From contig JAUJEB010000003.1 in NCBI GenBank assembly GCA_030442055.1, positions 434,001-498,000 on the forward strand: a stretch of 64,000 nucleotides of DNA, written 5' to 3'. This document shows positions 45,913-55,361 of this stretch, piece by piece. Under the pieces are notes generated by a model. It saw only the letters and a list, made by a program, of their open reading frames with translations. It searched no databases and had not been told where the DNA came from. Position 1 is the first letter of the stretch. Each line of letters opens with the position of its first letter. The position numbers were made by a program, and so were the translations under genes. Source of the stretch: Agaribacillus aureus. Lineage in GTDB: Bacteria; Bacteroidota; Bacteroidia; Cytophagales; Cyclobacteriaceae.

Positions 45913-48153
45913 TCATTCTTCTTCAAAAAAATCTATCTCGGCGATAGCCGCGGTTCTTCCGCCACCGGCTATTACCTTCGATTCAATCCTTATATACCTT
46001 GTTTTTACAGGCTGCTCAAAATAATGCCTTCTGGGTGTTGGATCATTGATCAGGTTACCAAATTCAAACTCTTCTACAACATTCCACAATTTACCGTTTC
46101 GGCTAATTTTAATATCGCCCTTTTCTATCATCCCCTGGGAATTATTGTTTTGGGGAGTATAAGCAAATCCTTTGAGGGTATAATCGCTGCCCATGTCAAT
46201 GGTCAGGTAATGACCATTGCCTTTTTCACCTGAAAGCCAGTAGGTATCCACATTTGCGTCTATCGCTTTTACACCCTGATGATCGCTTTGCTCGCTATCT
46301 GCTGCAAGCAACTTCCATTCCTTCTTGAGTACACCAAGCAGGTTGGATGCAATGCTGCCTTCCTGGTCTTTGACAAATGCCCGGGCCTTGACTTCACCTG
46401 ATGCCACAAAGAATGCCTCTTCATATAGCTTTGATTCTTTTGAAGGAGCTGTGCCATCAAGCGTATACCTGATCTCAATATCACTATTTATATTGCCGGC
46501 TATGTCTTCTCCATGGGGCTTCCATCTGAACGTATGCCTTTTGGGTTGTATGTCGACCATGCCATCTATATTCCTTTCTATGGAAAGCTGTGGCGGCCGC
46601 GTTTTGTAATAGTGGGCAGACACTTTCGCAATGGCCGGAGGCAAGCGGGACTCCAAAACCCTGATTCTGAATTTGTCCGTGGTAACCTCAGGGAAGCGAA
46701 GGATTCTTTTATAGCCTGCGTTGGTGGCTGTTGCGATTTCCTGCCAATCGTCGTTGATCCAGGCATCCAGCGCATGCGCCTCGATTCGTTCGCTATGAGA
46801 GGTGATCGCCTCCTGTATTACAAAACGATTAATAGTAACGGGCTGCGGCGCTGTCACCTCCAGTGTGCCTTTATTGTCTGATAGCAATTCATAAGTTGCC
46901 AGATCGCTATCAAGTACGTTGCCCGGCCCACTTGCACCATCCAGCAGGTCTTTCGCATAGGTATCTTCAATACGTTGACCAACTTCCTCCAAAACCTTAA
47001 CGTCTTCCGGAGAAAATCTGCCTTCTCTGTTGGGGGGAATGTTTAGCAGAAAAATGCTATTTCCACCAACCGATCTTTCATAAATATCAAAAACGTCATC
47101 GGCGCTGCGTACTTTTTGATCTACCTCGTCGCGGTAAAACCAACCTTCCCGGATCGAAGTATTGGTTTCAGCCATCTGATAGTGGAGATACTTACCTTCG
47201 TAAAGCTCTTTGCGGGTTCCCAGGGATGGTCGCGTGAGGTCGGGAAAACTACCCATTTTATTTGGATCTTCCGGATATGGGATAATATTCCATTCCGTAT
47301 CCCTGGTTTTCCCTGATTCGTTCCCACACCAGCGAATATCCTGCTTCCCAAATATCACGGCCTGAGGCGCCAAGGTCTGAATGAGTTCTTTCCACGCCTC
47401 ATAATTATATTTTTGTCCGCCTTTTCTTTTGGGATGTGCGCCGTCAAACCATACTTCATGGATGGGGCCATACTCCGTCAGGAGCTCAAATAGCTGGTTA
47501 AGGAAGTATTCGTTGTAGTCATCCACTGTGAATTTAAAAGTGGTTTTATTTTCAAAGGGACGACCTTCAACAGGTCTCGGAATAATCCGCTCTGTTTGTT
47601 TGCTGAGGTTGCCATAAAGTCCCTTGGGATTTTCTATCTGATAAAGGTCTGCCGGCGATAGATAAACCCCTAATTTTAATCCATACTTCTGGCAGGATTC
47701 GGAAAGCTCTCTGAGCACATCGCCCTGCCCGTCTTTGAAAGGAGATGACATAACGCCGTGTTGCGTATAGCGGGTTTGCCATAGGCAAAAACCGTCGTGG
47801 TGTTTGACCGTAAGGATCACCATTTTCATTCCCGCCGATTTCATGGCCTCACACCATTGGTCTGTATCCAGGTTTTGCAAATTAAATATGGCAGGGTCCT
47901 CCATACCTGATCCCCATTCCATTCTTGTAAAGGTATTGGGGCCAAAATGAATAAAAGCTATAAATTCATTTTTCAAGGCCTCGTACTGGTTGGGGGTCGG
48001 CACGACATGGGCTGCTTTGATGATTATAGAATCATTGGAATCCGTATCTGTAATACTGATGGTACTGGCAGAAGGCATTAACAAACCGTCAGGCTTCGTA
48101 CAAGACACTACTGCAATCAGCAATAAACTGTAAAGGATGACTTTAATATTCAT
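45913..48153 (-). CDS. GH29 alpha-L-fucosidase with C-terminal beta domains
   Basis: A 746-residue lipoprotein (lipobox AVVSC, Cys18). The N-terminal GH29 barrel (about 50-400) shows FIHFGPNTFTRMEWGSG, ILTVKHHDGFCLW, LGVYLSPADLY and the nucleophile in EVWFDGA (Asp237). The pattern fits the GH29-B type, which acts on alpha-1,3/1,4-linked fucose. A discoidin-like domain, a chitobiase-C-like domain (IEIRYTLDGTAPSKESKLYE) and a second F5/8-type discoidin domain (YWLSGEKGNGHYLTIDMGSDY) follow. It would remove fucose that blocks hexosaminidase action on complex N-glycans. It lies 88 nt after the GH20 gene and is probably cotranscribed. Confidence 0.93.
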   Translation of the reverse strand: MNIKVILYSLLLIAVVSCTKPDGLLMPSASTISITDTDSNDSIIIKAAHVVPTPNQYEALKNEFIAFIHFGPNTFTRMEWGSGMEDPAIFNLQNLDTDQWCEAMKSAGMKMVILTVKHHDGFCLWQTRYTQHGVMSSPFKDGQGDVLRELSESCQKYGLKLGVYLSPADLYQIENPKGLYGNLSKQTERIIPRPVEGRPFENKTTFKFTVDDYNEYFLNQLFELLTEYGPIHEVWFDGAHPKRKGGQKYNYEAWKELIQTLAPQAVIFGKQDIRWCGNESGKTRDTEWNIIPYPEDPNKMGSFPDLTRPSLGTRKELYEGKYLHYQMAETNTSIREGWFYRDEVDQKVRSADDVFDIYERSVGGNSIFLLNIPPNREGRFSPEDVKVLEEVGQRIEDTYAKDLLDGASGPGNVLDSDLATYELLSDNKGTLEVTAPQPVTINRFVIQEAITSHSERIEAHALDAWINDDWQEIATATNAGYKRILRFPEVTTDKFRIRVLESRLPPAIAKVSAHYYKTRPPQLSIERNIDGMVDIQPKRHTFRWKPHGEDIAGNINSDIEIRYTLDGTAPSKESKLYEEAFFVASGEVKARAFVKDQEGSIASNLLGVLKKEWKLLAADSEQSDHQGVKAIDANVDTYWLSGEKGNGHYLTIDMGSDYTLKGFAYTPQNNNSQGMIEKGDIKISRNGKLWNVVEEFEFGNLINDPTPRRHYFEQPVKTRYIRIESKVIAGGGRTAAIAEIDFFEEE

Positions 48154-48241
48154 TTTTTAATGTTGTTTTTTTTAGTCACAAGCCCTGGGATTGTGTTTCC
48201 GGGCCTTTTTGAATTGTTAATAAAAAGTAAAGTCGCGCTAT

Positions 48242-50548
48242 CTAATGTTTAAATCTTTCCACAGGAACCAGTTTAAATTTCTCAGCTCCCTGTTTCCGGT
48301 AGCTTATTCTAAATCCATTCCATATTTGCGGCCATCCTCCGTAAACATTATTCAGGAAGACGATCCTTATGGGGTGAAGGCCTTTACCTAATGCAATAGA
48401 TGCGTCGTTTCTTGAGTATCGTTTTACCTCACCATCGTTATCAATTAATTTTCTACCGCCTATAAAAAATTGATCCAGGTCGGTAGAAAATTCGTACACT
48501 GCCTCATCAGTAATTTCCAAATAACCGGAAAAAATTGCTGCGCCAGGTTCCTTATAATCAAACATGCCAAGCACCTCCTTCAAATCTGACAACGTTTTCT
48601 CTTCCCAACTATCGGTGACACCAAGACTGGCAACACTGTAAAAGGCACCTTCTTTTCGGCTGAGTTTAAGTCCCGGTTTTGCATTGTCCACGGTCAAGCC
48701 CGGATGGGGTATTTCTTTTCGAATATTGATGGTTCGCACTTCGCTCATTTTGCCTGTAGCAAGCACGGATCTTATTTTCAACGTGGCATGGTCAGAAAAG
48801 CTCAGCGGCCCTGTGTACGCTGAGGAACCTTCACCCGGCTCTGAACCATCAGTAGTATATATCATATCAACCGGTCTTGTAGTAGTGAAGGTAAGGGCAA
48901 TGCTATCCAGAAAGGCCACATTGTTCGAAGGCCCTTCAGGTAGAGGCACATGGTAATTAATATTGTGATGATCCAGTCTCACAAACTGGTTATTCATTCT
49001 CGCTAAAAATCCGGTGAAATCCTTCCTGTTCTTATCTGTCCAACCAACTTCTGCCAGCGCAATTATTCTGGGATAAATACGATATTCGGCAATTTCCGGG
49101 GTATACATATATTCAGTCCATACATTTCCCTGGGTGCCGAGGATATGTTTTGCTTTTTCAGGCTCCAGCTCATTAGGAATGGGTTCGTAGCCGTAAGATT
49201 CCTCCAACGTGGTATAGCCGCCAATAGCTACAGGTTCTACTTTGCTACTTCCCTGGTAGTGATCGAGGTAAACCCAATTCCCGGGCGTCATCACGACATC
49301 GTGCCCCTGCTCAGCAGCTTCAATGCCCCCTTTTTCTCCTCTCCAGGACATCACTGCCGCCGTTGGAGCCAGCCCTCCTTCCAAAATTTCATCCCAGCCA
49401 ATCAATTTCTTGTTTCTTTTTTGCAAAATGGTTTCGGCTCTTTTGATAAAATAACTTTGCAATTCATGTTCGTCGGCCAGGCCTTCCTGCTTTATACGCC
49501 GCTGGCATTTGCTACAAGTTTTCCAGCGATCCTTTGGCGCTTCATCACCGCCGATATGAAAATATTCGTAAGGAAACAGCTGGGTTACCTCATCGATCAC
49601 ATCCTCCAAGAATCCAAAGGTCTCTTCCTGACCAGCACAGAAGATATCGGGTTCTACCCCCCATACATTCCTCACTTCAAAGGGCCCGCCTGCACAAGAT
49701 AACGCCGGGTATCCGGTTAAAGCTGCGAGAGAATGCCCCGGTAACTCAATTTCAGGAACTACATCTATAAATCTCTCAGCGGCATAAGCGACCACTTCCT
49801 TTATTTCTTCCTGCGTATAATACCCTCCATACTCTTTCCCTTCATCCAGCCTTATAGAACCGATCTCTGTCAATTTAGGGTATTTTTTAATTTCAATCCG
49901 CCACCCCTGATCTTCCGTAAGGTGCCAATGAAAAGTGTTGAGTTTGTACAAGGCCATTACGTCGAGCTGCTTCTTGATAAAGTCCACGGAAAGAAAATGA
50001 CGGCAAACATCCAGGTGCATGCCTCTCCATTTAAATCTGGGCTTATCCATAATCTCAACGCTGGGAATATCCCAATCTATGCCGGCAACTTTTGATTTGC
50101 TTTCCACCTCTGCAGGCAACAATTGCAAAAGTGTTTGCATACCATAATACAAACCGCGCGGAGATACTGATTTCACATTTACACCATCCGGTGTTACGGA
50201 AAGGCAATAGCCTTCAACACCCTGATCACACGACTCATCCAGTGAGAATTGAATATAATTTTTTGACGGTGCGTCTGTGGCAATAGCCAACTTTTTCCCA
50301 AATACCGTTGCCATTCTTTTATTGAAAAATGTTGTTACACGGTCTAGTCCATCACTGCTTTGAGCGATTATTTTAGTTTTGGCATTTAAACTAAACACTC
50401 CTTCATTTTCAGTTATTTCCAGAGGAAGCGGTACAATATGCAGGCCCTTATTATAAACCTTAATTTCATTTTTTGGGGCATTACAGGTGGAGAATAACAC
50501 CCCTATGGTCAAAAGTATTATAAAGTTTTTGAGCTGAATTCTAAGCAT
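48242..50548 (-). CDS. GH20 beta-N-acetylhexosaminidase lipoprotein
   Basis: A 768-residue lipoprotein (Cys22, LFSTC). A GH20b-like N-terminal domain (about 35-165) precedes the GH20 barrel (about 172-510). The catalytic Asp-Glu pair is in HIGGDEAPK (Asp335-Glu336), with RGMHLDVCRHF, NTFHWHLTEDQGWR and VVPEIELPGHS as strand motifs. A chitobiase-like domain (DMIYTTDGSEP) and a PA14-like domain (AAIFSGYLEITDEAVYEFSTD) close the protein. It releases terminal beta-GlcNAc/GalNAc. First gene of the GH20-GH29-(PNGase-GH123) block; a ~205-nt space upstream probably holds its promoter. Confidence 0.95.
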   Translation of the reverse strand: MLRIQLKNFIILLTIGVLFSTCNAPKNEIKVYNKGLHIVPLPLEITENEGVFSLNAKTKIIAQSSDGLDRVTTFFNKRMATVFGKKLAIATDAPSKNYIQFSLDESCDQGVEGYCLSVTPDGVNVKSVSPRGLYYGMQTLLQLLPAEVESKSKVAGIDWDIPSVEIMDKPRFKWRGMHLDVCRHFLSVDFIKKQLDVMALYKLNTFHWHLTEDQGWRIEIKKYPKLTEIGSIRLDEGKEYGGYYTQEEIKEVVAYAAERFIDVVPEIELPGHSLAALTGYPALSCAGGPFEVRNVWGVEPDIFCAGQEETFGFLEDVIDEVTQLFPYEYFHIGGDEAPKDRWKTCSKCQRRIKQEGLADEHELQSYFIKRAETILQKRNKKLIGWDEILEGGLAPTAAVMSWRGEKGGIEAAEQGHDVVMTPGNWVYLDHYQGSSKVEPVAIGGYTTLEESYGYEPIPNELEPEKAKHILGTQGNVWTEYMYTPEIAEYRIYPRIIALAEVGWTDKNRKDFTGFLARMNNQFVRLDHHNINYHVPLPEGPSNNVAFLDSIALTFTTTRPVDMIYTTDGSEPGEGSSAYTGPLSFSDHATLKIRSVLATGKMSEVRTINIRKEIPHPGLTVDNAKPGLKLSRKEGAFYSVASLGVTDSWEEKTLSDLKEVLGMFDYKEPGAAIFSGYLEITDEAVYEFSTDLDQFFIGGRKLIDNDGEVKRYSRNDASIALGKGLHPIRIVFLNNVYGGWPQIWNGFRISYRKQGAEKFKLVPVERFKH

Positions 50549-50753
50549 TGAGTTTATAGTTATTTTTAAATGGGTAAAATGACAAATAATACACCTTCTA
50601 TTGTGTCAGTACGTTAGTCCTATGGATATCGATCGGAGTGATCAAGTGATTAAAACTGATAAAAATCTGACCTTGCAATTAGGTCCACAAATATCTTTCA
50701 GTCTACCTGCTTATATACATAAACTGATAATTTTTTTGCAGTAAAAAGGTGTA

Positions 50754-52415
50754 TTACAAAATTTTTAAAACATTTCTTATCATTTTATTGCTTTCAATCA
50801 ATGGAAAGTGTGGTAGTAACAGCCGGATGGTCGCTTGGCCATATTCCCTTGTACTTAAAATGCATGTCCGAATCCACTGCTCTGAGCTTTTGCCTTTGTA
50901 GTAGATGTAATCAATCCGATAGGTGATCTTTTCCGCAGTCATAGTAGGCGATGCATACTTAAGATCATTCCTAATCTCCCGGAATGAATCGTTAAAACCT
51001 GCCTCCGCCATCACTTTACTCACAGGCCATTCCACCGCCAAGTCATTGTGCCATTCTGCCGTATTGGCTGTCCAGTCTTTATGGGAGGGACTGTTGAAAT
51101 CACCTCCAATAATGAAAGGTATTTCATCGGCTTGCCTGATATACGGATCTAATAGCTTTACAATTTCCTTTATTTCTTTGTGGCGGGTCTCTCCTTCTCC
51201 ATTGATTAGCTTTTCAGCCGTAGCCTCAGGATCCTGGCTGTCTCTTCTCCAGGCAGGCAAATAATGTATCCACAAACTGGACAAGTTAATTTTTTGTTTT
51301 TGGCTTAGTTGAATGGTTGTCACGCCACAACGGAAAGCATCGTAAACGGTTTTCGTTTCTAAAATCGGATACTTGCTCATTACCGAGATATTGGTACTTG
51401 CCAGGTAAAAGTAATAACCCAGTGCGTCGGCGATCAAAGGGCCGGAACCGTATGTTTCCTGCATCATAATGATATCTGTGCCGGTATCTTTTATGAAGTC
51501 AATTACCTGCTGCGGGCCGATTTCCCGCCCATGTCTGCGTCCGCCGTGCCAGATATTCCATGCCATCAGGTTCAATTTGCTTACTGCTTGATTTCCGGGC
51601 TCAGGCAATTTGGCAGCGGGAACATACTGTTTATAGTTTTTTGCTACCTGCCCGGCACTCAGGACATAATCATAAACATTAAACTCATCCAGGGCTCCCT
51701 CAAATGAAGCAGCGGCTTTACCGGCTATGGCGTCTGTACCTAAACATACGGGAAGTTGACTGTTTAGATCCTCTATTCCCGCCATATTGTAAATCGCCAC
51801 GTTCAAACCATCAAAGTACATTCGTGCCTCTTTGTCCTTCCTGTTGACGGTAAAAATAATCTGGTGCCACTCCCCGTCATTTATTTGCTGTCTTGGTGCT
51901 GTGGGCCGGTAGTCGAGGCGATTTTTTCCATTACCCATATTCCAGGCCCAACTGCCATCCGGTTGACAAATAATAGCCCATCCTTTATTCTGGCCACTGG
52001 TTCTGCTTAACCCAAATTCGTGGTGCGTAGTAAAGTCCTTTATTTTACCTGAATTCCAATCTTTGTTGGATGCAATAACTTCGTAATCGGTATTGGCCGC
52101 TGTTGTTTGAACCCAAACTCCAACAGAAAAATCACGGCTTTCCCAAAGTGGATCAAGTGATTTCCCGGTCTTAATTTCAACATAGGTATAGTTATCATTT
52201 TCCCGGGAAAAATATTTGGCATTACCACTAATACCTTCCGTCACAGAATCCTTTCCGAATGAGGAAAGGGAAAAATGTGTAGCGTTAAGACGGCCTTCCT
52301 CCATATTAACGGCTATCAAAGGCTCCGTTTGGTTTACCGGTTCATAGCCGTATCCGGCGTTGGAAGTAAGGCATAATAAAATCAAGAAAAACGATTTATA
52401 CATTTTCATATTCAT
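50754..52415 (-). CDS. LamG plus endonuclease/exonuclease/phosphatase-fold protein, frameshifted near the C-terminus
   Basis: A secreted protein of 553 residues as it reads (signal peptide ending GYGYEP). A LamG domain (about 50-265) is followed by an EEP domain: NLMAWNIWHGG, IIMMQETYGS, GGDFNSPSHKDW and YRIDYIYYKG are intact. The expected last motif (S-D-H) is missing in this frame. In another frame the bases just downstream encode DSDMHFKYKGIWPSDHPAVT and stop at 50794-50796, which is the proper EEP ending. One missing base in the A4 run at 50888-50891 explains it. So either the gene is a recent pseudogene or there is a homopolymer error. Role: phosphodiester or phosphoester hydrolysis; substrate unknown. 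Confidence 0.85.
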   Translation of the reverse strand: MNMKMYKSFFLILLCLTSNAGYGYEPVNQTEPLIAVNMEEGRLNATHFSLSSFGKDSVTEGISGNAKYFSRENDNYTYVEIKTGKSLDPLWESRDFSVGVWVQTTAANTDYEVIASNKDWNSGKIKDFTTHHEFGLSRTSGQNKGWAIICQPDGSWAWNMGNGKNRLDYRPTAPRQQINDGEWHQIIFTVNRKDKEARMYFDGLNVAIYNMAGIEDLNSQLPVCLGTDAIAGKAAASFEGALDEFNVYDYVLSAGQVAKNYKQYVPAAKLPEPGNQAVSKLNLMAWNIWHGGRRHGREIGPQQVIDFIKDTGTDIIMMQETYGSGPLIADALGYYFYLASTNISVMSKYPILETKTVYDAFRCGVTTIQLSQKQKINLSSLWIHYLPAWRRDSQDPEATAEKLINGEGETRHKEIKEIVKLLDPYIRQADEIPFIIGGDFNSPSHKDWTANTAEWHNDLAVEWPVSKVMAEAGFNDSFREIRNDLKYASPTMTAEKITYRIDYIYYKGKSSEQWIRTCILSTREYGQATIRLLLPHFPLIESNKMIRNVLKIL

Positions 52416-52499
52416 AATTTAAAATCTTGCTTATTTGTGTTGATAATTTCTCAAAACCGCATTATCTGTCTGGTAGCTTGTGTGATCATATCACCAGGT

Positions 52500-53318
52500 T
52501 TATTTTTCAGGTAATAGTTCCAATACACTCAATACCGGCCTGTGGTCCGAAGCTACCTTCTCATCGATTACCCGGGTTTCAAGTACTCTCCATCGATTGG
52601 CGGGCCTGAAAAGTATATAGTCAATCTTCGCTTTAGGATTTACAGAAGGGGCAGTTGGTATATCTTCCGTGAATGACTTCGTCCATTGTTTATACAGTAT
52701 TTCCATAGTTTTACTTTCCGGTCTCGCATTTAAGTCCCCGGCAAGAATTGCTGGCCGGTTGTCTTTGGTGAAAAGTTGGTTAAGCTGATAGGCCTGGTTA
52801 ATTCGGTCAGTCTCATCTTTGGTATGATCGAGGTGGGTCCCTATAAAACGAATGGTGTCGCCACTTGCCAAAATTACATTGACTTCCAAAGCCGCTCTTG
52901 GCTCTTTACCTTGCCTGGCAGATAGTGCATGATTTTGAGTGCTGAAGAAGGTATAAGCAGACAACACACCCTCTCCATAACCGCCACCATCATATGGCAT
53001 GGCCTGGCCAAAGATCGGCGCAAGCCCAGTACGAAGGCCCAGCTCGGCAGCCAAATCCATCTTCTTAGCCCTGTTTGTATAGAAATCTACCTCTTGCAAG
53101 GCCACCAGATCCGGATTCACTGATTTGATTACTTTGGCAATTGTATCCAAATCAAAATTACCTTTCATCGTAGCGCCGTGAAGAATGTTAAAGGTGAGCA
53201 CCCGGACTATCCTGGAGGAATCGGCACTTACCTGTGCGGCGGCGTTACACCAAAGCAACACGGCCAACAGCAGGAATGATATTTTGATAAATACTTTTCT
53301 TCTAACAAATAGTGTCAT
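52500..53318 (-). CDS. Secreted endonuclease/exonuclease/phosphatase-family hydrolase
   Basis: A 272-residue protein with a signal peptide (ending WCNAAAQ). The EEP (DNase I-like) fold is complete: VLTFNILHGAT, LVALQEVDFYT, GTHLDHTKD, AGDLNARPESK, KIDYILF and the closing VASDHRPVLSVL, which supply the metal and phosphate ligands. Family members hydrolyse phosphodiesters in nucleic acids, sphingolipids or sugar phosphates. The position next to a second EEP gene and glycosidases could mean phosphorylated glycans or lipids as substrate, or simply phosphate scavenging. It is the first gene of the minus-strand enzyme run. Confidence 0.9.
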   Translation of the reverse strand: MTLFVRRKVFIKISFLLLAVLLWCNAAAQVSADSSRIVRVLTFNILHGATMKGNFDLDTIAKVIKSVNPDLVALQEVDFYTNRAKKMDLAAELGLRTGLAPIFGQAMPYDGGGYGEGVLSAYTFFSTQNHALSARQGKEPRAALEVNVILASGDTIRFIGTHLDHTKDETDRINQAYQLNQLFTKDNRPAILAGDLNARPESKTMEILYKQWTKSFTEDIPTAPSVNPKAKIDYILFRPANRWRVLETRVIDEKVASDHRPVLSVLELLPEK

Positions 53319-53463
53319 AAAATCTTATAGGTTTACTATATTCTATATTTCCATCTTATTTTATTCATTAAAATTAGGGATATTTATAGTATAAATAAAT
53401 TTTAAGGATAGATAGTTTAATATTTGTAAATTTTTAACCAATAAATTATCCTCTTATCTTTTT

Positions 53464-53865
53464 ATGGGCCCCCTGAGAACAAAAACAATTGACTGTGCTG
53501 CCTTTATCTTATTGAAAGGTCAGGAAATATTGGTGGAGAAAAGAAAAATGTCAAAACAAACCGATCCCGGCAAAGTGGCGATCCCAAGTGGAAAAGCAGA
53601 AGCCGGGGAGGATATCCGTACTACTTGCAAACGTGAAATGGAGGAAGAATTAAATATTAAGCCGTTAAAGCTTGAGTTTCTTACAGAAGAGCTACACGAC
53701 AATGGCCTTTATTATGAAAGAATACATTATTTTGTCTGTACTGATTGGAAAGGTGAAGTTCAACCGCTGGAAGCCGAGCAAGTGTACTGGGTCAATTCAA
53801 ACCAGTTGGATGCCCTGGAGCTCCAGGCGGACCGAAAGGCTATATCTAAACTGCTGAAACTTTGA
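53464..53865 (+). CDS. NUDIX hydrolase
   Basis: A 133-residue NUDIX protein, which cleaves a nucleoside diphosphate linked to another moiety. The Nudix box is GKAEAGEDIRTTCKREMEEE, matching Gx5Ex7REUxEE, with Asn in place of the usual Gly in the last GU pair (LNI). The three glutamates for metal binding are present. The short N-terminal DCAAFILLKGQEILVEKRK and C-terminal VYWVNSNQLDALEL are ordinary for the MutT-like subfamily. It is divergent from the EEP gene (145-nt gap) and convergent with the next gene. Substrate is unknown. Confidence 0.9.
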   Translation: MGPLRTKTIDCAAFILLKGQEILVEKRKMSKQTDPGKVAIPSGKAEAGEDIRTTCKREMEEELNIKPLKLEFLTEELHDNGLYYERIHYFVCTDWKGEVQPLEAEQVYWVNSNQLDALELQADRKAISKLLKL

Positions 53866-53871
53866 TTGACC

Positions 53872-53906
53872 TACATTTCAGGTATTATTGAATATCCTGA
53901 GATAGG
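53872..53906. terminator. Possible two-way terminator between NUDIX and saccharopine dehydrogenase-like genes
   Basis: In the 43-nt convergent gap, TCAGG (53878-53882) pairs with CCTGA (53896-53900), with outer CCTA/TAGG bases also complementary. The stem is short and no strong T-run follows, so confidence is low. Confidence 0.35.
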
Positions 53907-53908
53907 CT

Positions 53909-55108
53909 TTATTGGGGAATAACAGTATTTTTTACATCAATTTCCTGACTATATTCATTGATTTCTTCGTGAATCATTATTCTTCTTTTTTCCAATTCAG
54001 CAAAGACATCGACAGGGTTGAAAACCTTTTCGGGGATCAGCGCGCCCGTTCCTCTATATTGGCCTTTACATATCAAATGTACACCAATGGCCATAGGGAT
54101 ACCCACACACCTGGTATATGCCCTGAGTTTTTCCCATCCCTTTTCCGAACCATCGGACAAGGGATGGGTATGGGTCAGGATATGCTGATACTTTTTACCA
54201 TTTCTTTCTCCAATGACTTCCACATGCAATGCATAACCGTATAGCTGTGTTTCCTTGCCTTTCCGGGACTGAATAAGATATTGCGCGATAGCATCCATAA
54301 TACCTATCTCGTTACCATTAACATTGACTTTATTATTTTGCATAAATCCCCAATCATACAAAGCTCTGATCAATTTCATATTTTCGGGTGGCCAGGTTCC
54401 TCTAACCTCAATTAACCGCACTCCTTTATCAGACAGGTATTCTGCCAGGGTAACCGTTTCAGAATGGGGTATTATATATTGGGGATGGGTGCCGTAGGGT
54501 TCAGGCAATGCAATGTCCCGGGGTCTGGCAAATGGTTTGACCTGCTTAAATTCTCCGTCTTCGAAAACAATCCTTCCAGGCAAATCCGGATCATACTCGT
54601 AGGTAGTGGTTTCCGCAATGGAGGCCGAAAACGCTATGGGTCTGAAAGCGCCATGACTTACCCTGATAATTTCTACAGAATCCAGTTGATTGGCAGCATG
54701 AACGGCCATCATATTGGTGGTGCCTGGTGTCATCCCAAAGCCAGGGACAAAAACTTTTCCAGCTTGTTCAAACAACTTACTGTATTTGTATTCTTCCCCA
54801 AATCCATTCAAGTTAATACCATGACAACCCGCCTCGGCTATGCAAGCGGTGGATTGATCATTTAAGGAAATGGTAGTCCCATCCATGACCAGGTCATAAT
54901 CCCGCATCAATTTAACAGTGGTTTCACGATCCAGTACATTTATGCAAGTATGGTCAACCTTCGGGCTACCGAGCCAGGTGGCTACTTCCCTGGCCGTATT
55001 TTCATTATAGTCAGCAATAGTGATTTTTTCAAAATCACCAAATTGGACCAAGTCCAAAGCTGCTTCCCGACAAATTTTACCTGCTCCTCCCAATGCCAAT
55101 ATCTTCAT
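53909..55108 (-). CDS. Saccharopine dehydrogenase-like (LYS9-family) oxidoreductase
   Basis: A 399-residue cytosolic protein. The N-terminal Rossmann fold begins ILALGGAGKICREAALDLV and has ITIADYN at the end of strand two, typical of NAD(P) binding. The motif GFGMTPGTTNMMA is characteristic of the saccharopine dehydrogenase / homospermidine synthase-like superfamily. The second domain includes RGTWPPENMKL and TRCVGIPMAIG. Family members act on lysine-pathway intermediates or carboxylated polyamines, and neither can be chosen here. It stands alone on the minus strand; its promoter shares a ~250-nt region with the next gene. Confidence 0.87.
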   Translation of the reverse strand: MKILALGGAGKICREAALDLVQFGDFEKITIADYNENTAREVATWLGSPKVDHTCINVLDRETTVKLMRDYDLVMDGTTISLNDQSTACIAEAGCHGINLNGFGEEYKYSKLFEQAGKVFVPGFGMTPGTTNMMAVHAANQLDSVEIIRVSHGAFRPIAFSASIAETTTYEYDPDLPGRIVFEDGEFKQVKPFARPRDIALPEPYGTHPQYIIPHSETVTLAEYLSDKGVRLIEVRGTWPPENMKLIRALYDWGFMQNNKVNVNGNEIGIMDAIAQYLIQSRKGKETQLYGYALHVEVIGERNGKKYQHILTHTHPLSDGSEKGWEKLRAYTRCVGIPMAIGVHLICKGQYRGTGALIPEKVFNPVDVFAELEKRRIMIHEEINEYSQEIDVKNTVIPQ

Positions 55109-55266
55109 GTTTTTTTCTAATTAAGATTTATTACTTGATTTGAGTGCCGAATTTTATTGACTCTTTCAGAAATGAATTTAGGGTCCGGCATTTCCCAAAC
55201 CCAATAATTATTGATAATTTATAATCTACTGATATTAATTATTATTAATTATGAAAAAGTATTAAA

Positions 55267-55297
55267 TTAACAGGATCTTAACAGGATCTTAACAGGA
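55267..55297 (+). promoter_or_regulatory. Helically phased direct repeats (11-bp period)
   Basis: TTAACAGGATC occurs twice in tandem (55267-55277, 55278-55288), followed by TTAACAGGA (55289-55297). The 11-bp period equals about one helical turn, as in sites of OmpR/PhoB-type response regulators that bind as head-to-tail dimers. It lies in the divergent region between the saccharopine dehydrogenase-like gene and the gene at 55362. Function is inferred. Confidence 0.55.
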
Positions 55298-55361
55298 CAA
55301 CGGTAACCGTTTGTCTAACTTCAAAACCAGTAATAAATCAATTAATACCAATTCATCAAAT

